From Phytoseiulus persimilis (Eukaryota; Arthropoda; Arachnida; Mesostigmata; Phytoseiidae): a stretch of 64,000 bases of DNA. The position numbers and the translations under genes are program-made. The notes beneath the pieces are model-generated. The model saw nothing but the letters and a program-made list of their open reading frames with translations. It had not been told where the DNA came from and made no database searches. Each line of letters begins with the position of its first letter. Position 1 is the stretch's first letter. Below, piece by piece: positions 25,701-38,200 of the stretch. Location: positions 43,710,001 to 43,774,000 of the forward strand of contig CM075101.1 in assembly GCA_037576195.1 (NCBI GenBank). Direction: 5' to 3'.

Positions 25701-26501
25701 ACGGGGCGGTTTAGAAGCTTTCGATTATTGTTTCCATGTATCGGAGAGCTAGAAAATTAGAGATTGCTGAGATTACTCTGATTCGATTCTTTTCCTATCT
25801 CGTCCTGGAGATGCTCCCGGGCCGATCGTCGCATTCACTCGATCCGACGCGTCCGTCTGAAATCAAGGCGCCGAAGCCAGAGAGGGCCAAGTGGAAAAAT
25901 GAACAAAGTTCTAGCGGCGGCATTTCGAACGCAACCAACCCCCTCCCAGATTCTCGGCAAGAAGAGTGGACTAGTAGAGCAGTTGGATCCCGCTCCGCTG
26001 GATACCGGAGCGGAACTAGATATCGATAAAGCTGCTAGATTCTCCCACTCGCCGCATGAGTGAGTACCCGAGTGAGTTTCTCTGAGAGCCGGAAAAAGTG
26101 GACAAACTCAGTCCTAGGAAGGATGACCAGCGAGAAGAGAAACGGAAGGAGCAACAGCTGAGGGGTTCGCAGGGAGCGATCATTCTTGCGGACTCTGGTT
26201 GCCCTAATCATTCAACCTGAGCCGTAGCGATATCGGCTCGAGTGAGGCACAGCTCGGAAGCTCCGATTAATACAGTGGCTGGTTGACTGTAGGAGAATCA
26301 GTCTCGCATCAAGATCACAGGAAAAACTGTTCACATGGAATCCCCAACAGAGTGAATTGAGAAAGTGAAATAACTGACTGTGAGCACTCAGTCGATATCA
26401 GCTCCCACATGCTCTCTCCGTCAAACAATCGGAATCTCTTTCCTCGAGTCTTAGCAGGCTTTGCTTGGGATTCATTCACTCGGAGGGGGCACGTCGTGTA
26501 C
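13757..26501. other. No recognised gene; should hold the GPCR 5' exon(s)
   Basis: Only chance-like frames and a (CT)n tract. The receptor's first exon(s), 5' UTR and promoter are expected upstream of 13756, but no convincing signal-peptide exon with a phase-0 donor was found. A 191-codon minus frame at 14072-14647 has no known features. Confidence 0.5.
18889..18923. repeat. (CT)n microsatellite
   Basis: CT dinucleotide tract interrupted twice by CCC. Confidence 0.95.
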
Positions 26502-26702
26502 CTCGCTCCAGACCTCAAGCAGCTCGTTGTCGTATCGAGAAAATCTCATTCTCCCAACCTCTGCCTTCAACAGTTTTTTTTTCCTGAGACGGACGCGATG
26601 TCCATACATAGATGTTCCGGGAGCGATCTTCCCGACTCTTCCGGCCATCGTTGCCGGACTCCTTAAAGACTGCATCAACGTGCCTCTCGTAAGAAATATT
26701 GT
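26502..26702 (-). CDS. Candidate internal coding exon, function unknown
   Basis: A 67-codon frame lies between a good acceptor (TCTTCCTGTTGCTCCAAG) and a donor (GAG|GTACAC). The product is basic and protein-like: RLRKKKLLKAEVGRMRFSRY followed by DNELLEVWSE. I do not recognise the family and found no partner exons. A second frame (26515-26800) is also open and starts with a hydrophobic stretch, so the assignment is not secure. Confidence 0.35.
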
Positions 26703-29700
26703 CTTGGAGCAACAGGAAGACACAGACCAACGATACAAAGACGGTCACATCTGGACTTTTGCTTGTGTTGTAATTGGTGTCAGAAGGGAGTCAGGGGAGA
26801 AGACATGTGTGTCCTGTGCAAGCGGTTCCGCGTGCAATATCTGTAGGGAACGAGAGTAAGCAGGTTCCCCCTCCCCTCCCCCGTTCGTTCTTTGTGCTAG
26901 TCCCGATAGCCCCAGCAGTCCAGTTGCAGCCTGCGTTGTATCCAGGCCCCAGAGTTTCGGCGCTGATTTCTCTGTCCGAGCCCGTCTGGGTTCATCTTCA
27001 CTCGAGAACCAACCAACTCGGCACCCGTGGCTTATCTGAGCTTTCCCACAAGCGAGACTTGGCAGACGGCGGTAGCATCGTTACAATATTAAGAACAAAA
27101 GCTTCCTCCAAGTACAGACACGGCAGAACTCACCCCTATCGAAACGCATCGTGATGAGGAAGAAGAGTTCCAAACGGTTCAAACGATTTCGGCTATCACA
27201 GGAGCGACATGGTAACCCAATTCGGAACTGCCATGAGGATCGGGGCAAATCATGACACAGATGACCGTCGTCTCGATAGCTTGCAAATTCACTGACTCGC
27301 ACGAGAAAGAGTCGCGGCCCAGAGCCGTGGGACAGAGGAGCAGCCGAACTTTTTTCTGCTAATTTCCTCCGAATCAGCGAGCTGACTTTGCAGTAAGTCC
27401 GTGATCCACATCCGTCTCCGGAGCGGCCTCCGGAGGGGGCTCCCAGGAAGCACAGCTCAGGAAAAAACTCGTCATTTGCAGTTCAGAACTCACGACCTGT
27501 AGCCGATGACCGAAAAGCAACGGATTCCGATGATTGAGAACATCATGGTTCCGGAGGGCCCGTAGTCTTGGCCGTCTCCTGGCCTCCGCTTCGGAGGCGC
27601 CGAGGATTAGTTTCTCCGCCATCAGAACGATCGGTGTTCAAGCTTCCGCCTCAGCTCCCCCCCCCCCCGTGAGTCGACTCTTAGTAAATTATTCAGTTAA
27701 TTTCTCCCTCGCCCCTAGCTCACCTCTGTTGCGCCAATCGGTTGCGTCTGTGTCATTTTTCTACAGAGCCCAAAAGACCGCGCATCAATTTGCTCCCGAC
27801 CCGATTCTAAATGCACCGCTCAATGAAAATCCATCTCGGACATGGGGGCGGAGGCCGACAACTTCATGGCCGTGATTGATCTGTGTTGCAAGTGGAGCCG
27901 ACGCGACGTGCTGGCTGACACGGTTGCGGGTTACGAAACGTTTGAGGGACCTCGTCTGGACCCGCCTCAAAGCCCGCCGGTGAACCCGAGCTCGGGAACA
28001 TCGCCGGGCGTTTCCGTTTAGCTTTCGGCGTTCCTCTCTCCCAGGCGGAGGTTCAGCACTCGCGTTCATCGGAAAACGATGGCTCCAAAAGGAGGAGAAG
28101 TGAACGAAGCGAGCACGCGCAACAAGCCGCGAGAACGATTTTAAAGAGTTGATTTGCATGCGGTTGATAAGCGCGTAGTCAGGAAAGCCACGACACGAGT
28201 GGGACTTCCGGCGATAAACCGTTCATGACGACGAGCGAGCTGAAAGGGAGCATTCGAGCAAAGAAACGATGAGACCGTTGTCGGTGAAAATCCGCACGGG
28301 CGCAGCGAAGGAGCGATATCGAACATTTATCGGCCCGCTCCTTATTGACAGGCCGTGAGCAACGCCTGTGTCCTGTCGGTGTCCCGAACATGATCGGTAG
28401 GCGGACACGCGGAAGTCCCGCAATGAGCAGGCATGCCATGAAGACCTAAAAGCGGCGCCCGCTCAGCCGGAGTAGGAGCGCCCTCAAAAGCGCGGATCGC
28501 ACGCAGAGTGTTTTCCATCGAGGGCCGAATTTCCATCGAGCGAGCGACAACCCGATCTTATTTTTCCTGTTCGGCCAAGGCCGAGTTGTGTGTTTTCGTC
28601 GGTGTTCATACGAAGCAGTGGCGGAGCCGAAGCACGACTCAGACGTCTAAATGTATTCGAGTTTTTAGGTCGCGGCGAAGTGGCGTGCGCATCGATTCAA
28701 TCGGTGGTGCGAGCTCCGTGCGTGCCATCTCAATTCCTGCGGGTATTGCGCGATAGCTTGCGGCTAGAAGTCACTCGGCGGCCGATTTCGAGCCAGGTTG
28801 ACTCGCGGCGGGCACGGCAGTCGTTGCTCGACAGACCCCCGATGGCTGAATAAATTGGTCGAGGGTGAATTGATAAACAAATTGATGAAACCGACTCTTG
28901 TTATATCCTGGGAATCGATGGTCGCACCGTGCGTATACACTAGAGTCGTGTCGGAGCGGCGCTGTTTGCCGTCAAAATAGTCTTTGTCATCTCAGGCGGG
29001 TCCTCGTGTCCGAAGAGAAGCAATATCACTGTTGCAAAACTGTCCGACTCCGGTCAATGCTCCGGAAAAACTATTGTGTCCGGTTGGATTCCCGGATGGC
29101 TCCAGGGAGTCGTAGTTGACACAGGCTCCATATTTTCGTTCGGCAACGCTGCGATTGACAGACGTTTAGCGCTTTCCGTGAAAAGCTTGGAAGAGGTTCC
29201 GACCCATGTGGGTTCGAGTCTATGATGTCCTTTCCGGGACAAGTACCGTCCGGGATTCCTACGCATGATTCTTCCGAGGGGGGCATGCCCTCTCTCACGG
29301 GGCCTCGGATTCAAACCAAAGTCCACCCAGGCTTCGTTTTGGTATGCGCTCGAGCGATTTCTCCCTGATCCAACCTGTGATATCCGCCGATTCATCCCTT
29401 AATCAAAAACAATCTCGGGAAACCCATGATCCAGCTCACGGGATCACTGTGGTCTCCGGTGATGACTGCTCCGGTTTCCCCACGGGCGAGGGCCGTAGAG
29501 AAGCCGGGTTTTCAGACCGGGTGGGTGAAAAGCGCGGCGTGAAAAGCGCGCAACCCGTTGTGCGCGAGCGGAACTCGGGACAATGAATTGAGGACTCTAA
29601 AATTAGCTCATGGAATAACATTCTCCACATATGAAGCGCGTCATTGTTGGCTGGTGCGGTCGATGGGTTCTTGGGCAACGTCGCTCCGACCGGCAAATTG

Positions 29701-31162
29701 CTTGCCATGAAAAGGCGGTTCCGCTGAAGCACGATCTCGCTTGCTCTCATCAAGCTTTCGGCGAGGTCCCGATGCGGGACTGGATTTTGCGAGATTGGAC
29801 GCTCAGTCCGGGCCGGCCAGGCGCCTTCGGCCACGACAACTCCGGAGGGGAGATTCTCCGCAGCGGAATATAACCCGTTAGAAAGCACTCATCAGGATAT
29901 CCCTGAACTCGCGCGTATTGAGAACTCAAGAGGAAAAACAAGAATGTGTATCGCGAGATAGGAGCCTAGTATATGAGAAACCTGACGCGTGACGAACTCC
30001 GCGTATGAGGGACCTCGACTTTTGAGAACTTTCCGCGCGAGCTCAGGGTAATTTTCTGAAGCCTCTCGTTGACCTACCATGGAATACGGAGGCTCTGCCA
30101 CACCAAACGAACGCCCTTCCCTCGGGGACAGTTGCGACGCGAGAATGAATTCGAGCGAGCTAGGTCCAGGAGACACTGCCTCGTTCGTGGTGCAGATGAG
30201 AAATTGGTGGAGAATCAGTCATTTTTTCTCCACCCGATCAATTAGCGTGTGTCAGAACTGCTGTCGCCCTCACTCCTGACAGACATTCATCAGAGTCCTC
30301 AAACGCGAATTATCTTGTGCGCTGGAGCAGCGAACACTAAATCACTGACTTTTGGATTCTTTCTTCGAAACTCAGAGGAAGTGTCGGTCTTCTGCCGCGA
30401 TTCGTTTTCTGAGAGTCAGTTTGTCATCAGAGGCTCGTCGTCGTCCTGCAGAGGGAAGGCATCATCCAACCGTGATGCGAAAGCACTGAAAAACCGCTTC
30501 CGAGGCTTCTGCAGGAGGAAGGAGTGCAAATTAAAAAGCACAGAAGCGAGGCGACCCCGTAATTTCGACCAGGTCCGAATCAAGCAATTGTATCAAGCGT
30601 GATCAGACTCATTCGGGACTCGCTCGAGCCCCGCGTCCTGGACCGAAGAAGGTTGGAAACCGGATGGGAGACGTTGGGGGAGAAAGGGGAAAAATCAGAA
30701 GCACGTGGATGGGATTCAAGCGATCAAACGCTTCTTCGGCTCCGGAGCATCATCGCCGCTCACCGGGATATTCGGGTTCCCTTACCTCGTGCCATTTTGC
30801 AGGTGTGAATGTCGTGAGCGCTGATGAGGAGAAAAGATCGTCGTGGAGCGAGAATAGAGCGAAGAAGGGAATCTGCGACGACAAGCAAGTTTGCGCCTCT
30901 CTGGTAGAGTGCGAACCGCCAGATCGGAGCGCAGGACTCAGCGCAAAACGAGCGGAATCAAAACATGGAGCAGAAGACAGGGGAAAACTAGGAATAGGTT
31001 GCCGAAACTCATCGACGGCTGGGCTCCACGGGGAAGACCAACTGAAACGAGATCGCAACCGAGAAGGAAAAAAATTCGTTTGTCCGCTTCTCGCGTGCAC
31101 TGACTGGAAGGGTGGAACGGCCAGTCCAAGAAATGACAGACCATAGGGAATAGTTTCGGAGT

Positions 31163-31203
31163 CCGAGGGGTTCGGAAACCGAGGGGTTCGGAAACCGAGG
31201 GGT
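31163..31203. repeat. 16-bp tandem repeat, 2.5 copies
   Basis: CCGAGGGGTTCGGAAA at 31163 and 31179, then a partial third copy. Confidence 0.92.
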
Positions 31204-33076
31204 GTGTGGTAGCTGACACCGAATTCAGGGAGACTCGGAACAAGGGCTCGCGGGTCGTCGCCCCGAACTCTGAGGTGGCAGGGGTGGCTTACGATTAGTG
31301 GAATCAGTAGTCCACAAGTACAGCGGTCTGAATATTCTGGACGGGCCCCGGCTGAGTTTCCGGGCTCAGGTGAAGATGCCCCCAGCTCCGGTAGTCCAGC
31401 GAAGCTCATTTGGGGCTTGATTTGAAACAGTCTGGGGTGGACCCGTTTCGAGAACCGGTAGAGCCAATGTTACAACGTACGAGTCGAGATGGGACGAATC
31501 GAACTGATGCATTCTATCTCGGTCACCATTCCGGAGAATTCCCGCAGATATTCCATTCCAATGCTACGTTGAAGCAGGCCTTCATACAGCTACCTGCCAC
31601 CCATGTTTGGAGAACTGTCGCTGCAAACGGGAAACAAACTACATCCGAAGAGACAGGGCGTTGGAAAATATCGCTTCCGTGGCGTTTTTACCTACAGCAC
31701 TTCTGTATCACAAACGAGTGCTCAAAGCGCCATTAAAGCGATGGCGAAACCCGCCAAACGACATGAGAGCCGTGCAGCCCTGGAGCAGCGCTACAATGCT
31801 ACCCCGTGAGGGATCATCATAATTTACGCAATAATGAGCCTTTCGGATTCCGGCCTGCGACATTTCCTGCGCTTACAACTTCTCCAACCGAAAACCTACC
31901 GGACGGTTTCCGCGCTCTCTCCGAAATTTTCAGCGAAACTTTCACGGGCTCAAACTCCCCTATAGTCCTCGGATGCGGCGGCGTTCTTGTTTGCGACGAC
32001 GTGCACACATCGTTCGGTACACATCGCATAACGTGAAGCCTGGCGGGCGTCCCGCTCCGGACCGCAATCGAGTCAGGGTTACGAGATTCGCACCGGCCAA
32101 TGGATCGCCTCCTCGGGCAGACTGAGTGCATCCCCGCTCAACGTTAACCCGGTGAAAGGAGGGTCCCAGCGGGTTCGACCCGGCGCCAGGAACAACGAGC
32201 TGGACCGTCATCTCCGTGCCGAGGAGACCGACAACATGCACGCGTGTCTCGAGATTTCCGCGCGATCGGTCCGGTGTCGAATTATTCTAACCGTTCGGAG
32301 AGCGGAACACGAGCGCCCATCCTCCGTTCGTTTGAACTCGCCAACTTCTTCGGGAGGATCAGAGACGATTCGATCGCAGTCACTGGAGCTCTCTCCACGA
32401 GGTTTCGGAACAACACACCAGCCGCCGCTATCGAAAAGTTGCGGAAACGGTTGAATCCCCGGATTCGTACCTATCCGTTCGCTCAGAGCGATCCATGATA
32501 CGGATATTTGAAATTCCGTTGGATCGGCTTCGTGAATCCCGAAATTCACGGAATCTCAGCTTGGCCGGCTTCATTACGCCGAGGCATCCGCGTAACTAAA
32601 CTGCTGGTGCGTCATGCTGTGCTCATTCAGGCCGAGCTCGTTGCGGAATGAGGTTTCTGAGGAGTGCCACCATCAGAATTTAGAGGAAAGCGCTCGATTT
32701 CGTCACGAACCGAAGGAGATGAGGCTCGACGCTCGTATCTGAAACATTTTAATTTCGGTTGCGCAGCAGTCTCTGAATCGAATCGCTGGTGCGCTTTGTG
32801 TAAGTAGCTGCCGCCGCGGTTGCCAGCTCAGCTGCCCGCATCTCTCTGACAAAGCCAATCGGCTTCCGCAGAACGAGCCCTCATGTCGTAGGTTGAAATC
32901 AACGTTACCGCCGCCACCGCCGCCGTCATCGTCAAAACAAAAGCGATACGATTCAAACCAGAAGACGCAGCAGCGCTGGGACGACCACATGCACACCAGA
33001 TAGAAAGGGCTCAGTTGAAGCGATTATTTATATGTTGTTATGGGGCGGATGCTTGATTTACGGTGGTGACACAGTG

Positions 33077-33116
33077 ACTCACTCACTCACTCGTTCGTTC
33101 GTTCGTTTGCTCGCTC
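33077..33116. repeat. Compound tetranucleotide repeat (ACTC)n(GTTC)n
   Basis: Four ACTC units run into four TTCG/GTTC units and degenerate TTGC/TCGC copies. Confidence 0.9.
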
Positions 33117-34855
33117 GGTCCGTAAGTCAGTCATCTGGCCGGAGGCGGCGTCAGCCGCTCGGTCAGAGTCGGAGACTTTGGCGCGTAGAATAACATTGGA
33201 ACCACTGTCGCACCAGAGCCTTCCGCGGAACAATTCTGGAACTCGCATCCTCCCGCGCATAGGCGCCATCCCAATCCGAACGGCGCGGCGGAATTCCGCC
33301 GAAATCCGAATCCCAACGGGCTGCATCCCCATTCGCGGGAACATCTGAGCAGCGCGCAACGGGACCGCCTTCCAAGTTCCAGAGGAAGCTCAGGTGCACT
33401 CATCGAAGCCAGTCGGACTTGTGCGAGCGGCACTTTTGAAACTTCTGCGAATACTGATCGGAATCAGCAGAGCTGTGGAAGAACGCGGAGACCGTTGCTG
33501 CCGCGTGCGCTACAAAAGGTCGGATATTTGATGACGGAGGCCGACCAATACCCGTTGCCTGTCCTCCGCGCAAAAGTCTCTTGAGCGAGGCTGCGATCAA
33601 GTTGGAAGAGTTTGAAAGTAGGCGACGGGACTACCCCTACTATGGTCCGCCTTGGAATCTCCAATAGGTGGCAATTTGGAACCCGAGTACCTCTCTAGCC
33701 TGTGGATTCAGTTTCGATTCAACAAGCTTCTGCGTGAGATTGAGCGGTCCCATGGCTCCCTGCCGGTGAGCTGGGAGTTATGGGAAACCTTGAGGTTGCC
33801 TTGGACCTCGAGTTTCTGCCAGGTGAGATGAAATAGGGTCCAAGAGGGAAATGGAGCTATTTTGGTCTCTTCAAACGAAGGGTGTCATCCTTTGTTTGTG
33901 AAAACACCAGGACAGAGAGTGCTGAGGACAGTTGGAAGGAGCCGTGGGCTCAGAAACTGCTTTCGAATGTTAAGAGAGTATCTTCTTCAGTTGTTCTGTC
34001 CACTGCCGATGAGAAACAGAGAGTCGATCTTCAGATTGAAACTTCAAAGCGCGAAGGATTGTCCAAAGAACTTTGCACCGGGTCCCCGTGCTGCATCCAT
34101 CCCTCAAACGGGGAAATATTTCGAGCATAACGATCTCACTCCTCGAGAATCAAGGGAAACTCCTGATACCACGGAGGGGAGAACACAGCTCGGCGAACAT
34201 TGCATTCTTCCCGAAAACCAACAGACGATTCCTGGAATATCCTCCTTGGATGCTCAGGTAGCTCGAGCCGTTACTCTGAAACCCTGGCTCTGATATCCGA
34301 AAACGTCCCAAAGAAGAAAGAATCCCCAAAGGTTTGAGCGGTCGTCTCTCAGAACGATCCTCCCGGTTTGCACTCTGCATAATCATACTCTCCCTCATAA
34401 TCCACGTTGAAGTAGATTTCCGCTCAATTGATTCAAACATTCATGAGGCCTACTCGAGACAGGCTGGCCGCTACCTGAAGTGCACGGAGAGCATCAATGA
34501 ACATGGCCGCAACATGCGCGTGCAGGCCTCGATTGACCTACCCGGATCTAGAGGAACTCAGAATTCCCATCCCCAGCTGCTTCGAATGCTTCATGCACGT
34601 AACGATCTCGGCTTCCCGAACCGCGCGGATCAACTCGAGATTCGAATCCCCAGCGGTGGCGGTTAATACAACCCAGCTGAGAGTTGGGAGATTTATTCCG
34701 TTTGTGAATTAAACACAGTGTCCCCAAACCGGATGAACGACCTCTCAATGAATCATCTCGCAAATTACGACTAGAATAATGAACTCAGCCGAGCTACGGA
34801 CCGCGTGGGACTCGAGTTGCCCAAGCTGCGGATATCGCACACCAAACGGTCCTAC

Positions 34856-35042
34856 CATCACCGATCAGCTTGAGGCCGTTTGATGCGAACAAATCTATCA
34901 GCTCTGAGAGTGCGCGGCGCGTGAACGTGCTCCTTCCCGAAGGCTGCGCTCGAAGCGGTTCGAAAACTCGGAGTTCGAGCGAGATTCCATCGTGCGGATC
35001 GCGCGTGGAACGAGTGTCCGGAATCCCGAACGTGTTTTTCAA
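34856..35042 (-). CDS. Candidate internal coding exon, function unknown
   Basis: A minus-strand frame from acceptor GGCCGTAG to donor GATG|GTAGGA (62 codons plus one base). It includes RRALSELIDLFASNGLKLIG, which reads like a helical segment. Opposite strand to the candidate at 35091, so at most one of the two need be real. Confidence 0.25.
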
Positions 35043-35090
35043 CTACGGCCTTCGGGAGGTCAAACCCCGGCCACCTTTTACGGAGCCCAG

Positions 35091-35222
35091 AAATTTGAAA
35101 TCTGGAAGCCCAAGATCAAGCCTCCGATCTCTCTTCCCAACGGTCGTTTTAATCAAGGCCAAGTCTCGCTGGAGCTCGTCCAACGAATTCTTTTTACAGC
35201 GAATCTCCCCCGGACTCTAGTA
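35091..35222 (+). CDS. Candidate internal coding exon, function unknown
   Basis: The acceptor GGAGCCCAG|AAA and donor GTA|GTGAGC bracket exactly 44 codons, phase 0 to phase 0. The product begins KFEIWKPKIKPPISLPNGRF and ends LFTANLPRTLV, protein-like but not recognised. No flanking exons identified. Confidence 0.32.
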
Positions 35223-38200
35223 GTGAGCTCCTCTAGAAGTCCATGGGCCGGCGTTCAAATCAACCCGTTCTGATTGGTGCTCTGCGAACACGAGAGCCGC
35301 CCCGACGCGAGAAAGGCGCCGTGAAGCTGCCGTTTCCTTCACTACGAAAGTGGGTCTGGTCACGAGGGATCTCTCTCATCTACCTCGTCTGTGACCACCA
35401 AATGTTTTGCCGCCCACCGATTCCGAGCTGAGATGTGATATGGACGCAGGGAGCCATGCAGAAGCTTCCGGAAGGGAACTTACGTTTAGAGACCTCTCCG
35501 TCGAATTATCCCACTCCATAGTTCTAGTCGGCGCGGCGTGATTCACGATCTGTCGGAATCCCGAATCACATTCTTTGGTAGAAACGACTGTTTGTGTGTG
35601 TTTATCGTGCCCTCTACGCCGTAGGATTCAACCGTCGATCGGATATCTGTTGTCGGTTCCGATGGACGATTCCCGGCGAACGATCGGAGGAGTCACAGGT
35701 TGTTTTCCTAACAACTTGTTTCGCCTGACGAAAGCGCCCGTGGAGCGGGCCCATGTTCGGCGCGCATTCTCGGCACAAACACGCACTGTCACTCGCTTTC
35801 ACGCACCAAACAGCCGAAACTGGCCGACCGAGGGACTTGTGGTCGATAGGAGAACTTCGAACAGCGTCTAGGCTGGGACGGACAGGCAAATGTCGTAGCC
35901 CGCTTCTAGTCTGAAGCTCGAGCTTGTCCCTCTCCTAAGAGACCCTCTCCGAGCATCTTTCTCCCCGTGAGATCCGCTCATTGGCTCTCATCCTCTAACC
36001 GACCGAGCGACAGGCGGGCCGACTCCCTTTACGCGGTCGTTCCGTTGAGCCATGTATTCGAGCGTTATTCTGTCTGACCACGAATGAGAAATCGTCCGCT
36101 CGGACGAGGCACCTCGGGGATCAAACGCCTACATTGCCTCTGGTCTGTGGAGCCCCTCGGTGCGCGAGACCCGCGCGCACACACACTGGCCCTGATACGC
36201 AATGCCGATTCGTTACAAATTCTGGCTCTGAACGATTCGATCCTGCTCGACCTGCCCAGACGAGCAGATGTTTCCAAATCGATTTGCTTCTGCTGGGATG
36301 TCTCCGTTCGCGTGCGGAAGAGGAGAGAAAGTTCCCATCGAACTCCGGAGCTTTCTTGTTGGCTTTAACAGGCGACCGCAGTGAACTCAGCAACACGTGG
36401 AGCAGATATAGGTGCACGAATCATGGGCTCGATGGGACGAGGTCATCCGCTGAACGGAGTAAAGTCGATGCACGGGTACGCCGCAATCATGTAGGCGACT
36501 CACACCATCACGAGTGAACTCCAAGATCGCCTCCATCAGAATCTGGAAGGCTCGGAAACCAGTTCCGGAGTCTCCTGTCCGGCTCTAGGGAATATCATTA
36601 CTGCGCGGAGGTTCTGCGCGCGCACGTTTTCAAATTCACGAAGCCATCGGTGAGTGGGTGGTTCTCTTCACAATTGCTTCCTTGGATCCGAAGACATCAA
36701 CTCATCGACTGTTAGCTGACCAACTCATTCCTCGGTCACGCCCGAATGACCGCGAGTCGAGATGGTATCTCTACCGACATTCATCTGATGCGGTTTCCCT
36801 TGTTGCTCGTGCTCCCGGTTCAGCTCCTCCATTCGCTCCCATCTCTGCGAAACCTCATTCCTGTTGATCATCATCCTCGGTGTATCATTCCAACAGTTTT
36901 TGTGTAATGCACTCTGCGACATCGAGTTCCTTGCATTCCAACACTACATGCCCATCATGATGTTTTATTGACATGCCGGAATCGCGCATGTCTGATTGCC
37001 GCGGGGTCGCGCCGGCGCAGATGCCTCATCGAAAGTTGACTTGGAGTTCGACGACGGCGCCGTTTCCAGAAGGAGAATGTATTGTGCACGGACAGCGGAT
37101 CGAGGAGCGAGTGGTCTCGTAAAAGCAGCTCCGAACACGACTTTCTGGGTGAAAGACAACTACGGATGATTCCGTATCCTGATCTCCTTGAGGGACAGCA
37201 ATCCGAAGTTGTTGTGGAACTTAGCCTCACTGGGAACTCGCATCTAGCGCACTACAGAGTGGCTAGACTCGGGAATTATCGTGCCTATGTTTGTCCTGGC
37301 CATAACTCCGACGTTTTTTCGAGATTTTTTCAAGGATCAAGGCGGGTTCGATAGATATCCCGGATATGGTAATTTCCGTCCTCTGTAGATATGATGAGAT
37401 TTGCGTTCAGGAGGATTCTGCGAATCGCGAAACTAACCCGTTTTTTTTCAAGAATTTCAACTCATTCGATCGCGCTCGAGGCGCCGGAAGAATCAGGTCC
37501 TTCGCGAGAGAATTGAATTGAATAATCTCGCGATCTCAAAAGTGGCAAGCTGTCGTATGCAGCTGATTTCAAAAGCGTCCCCTCTCGATGGAGCCATTCT
37601 GCTCGCGTTTCAGTCCATATGTCCTCAACAAGGAGGGAGTCGGATGTACCTCTCCGTGAGAAGCCTCGAGAGTACCGAAGTTGCCGAAGTTGTCGGGTCG
37701 ATCGCCATCTTGATTTCTATCTGGAAATCCCGGTTCCAAGGATGTGTCAGAGATCGAGGGCGGCGATCGGGGCGATTGTTGGGGGGGGGGGGAGGAAATA
37801 TTAGAAAAACAGCTTCATAGTGGGGGAAGGTCCTCAAAATAGGCTGGGCACGATAGCTTGTCATTTTCCAGGGTTGATAGATGATTCGAGCGCTGACGGA
37901 GCCCAGACCACTTTTGGGAGGAGCCCGAGAAGAAAGCAGAGGCAAACTCCGCAATATTCACTCTTCAGAACGCAAATTTCATCACATGCACTAGATTGAA
38001 AACAAAATTTATCATCAGCGCTCAGCATTCTCAAGGAGAGTACCATGTTATCCCGTTCGAGTAGACCATGCTCGTGTTAGCCGGCGAAAGTTCTCAAAGT
38101 GCGATCAAACGAGGACTGGAGAGTTCCACTGATCACCATTCCCATATCGACTCTCACGGTGGTTGTCGGTGTCAATCAGGACTTCGTCAAAACCCTCTTG

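Larger units (their letters stand above)
26703..34855. other. No recognised gene
   Basis: Short frames on both strands, a 12-C run at 27657, a 16-bp tandem repeat at 31163 and a tetranucleotide repeat at 33077. Frames of 150-220 codons here (29436-29888, 30750-31409, minus) have low-information translations and no splice context. Confidence 0.5.

Noticed and set aside
26515..26748. A frame whose translation contains HVDAVF after a hydrophobic stretch, recalling the VIP N-terminus
   Set aside because: Only a few residues match, there is no dibasic-Gly processing site at the right distance, no ATG opens the frame, and the overlapping frame has better splice context.
30750..31409. 219-codon minus-strand frame
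   Set aside because: Pro/Ser/Arg-rich translation partly made of the 16-bp tandem repeat; no domains.
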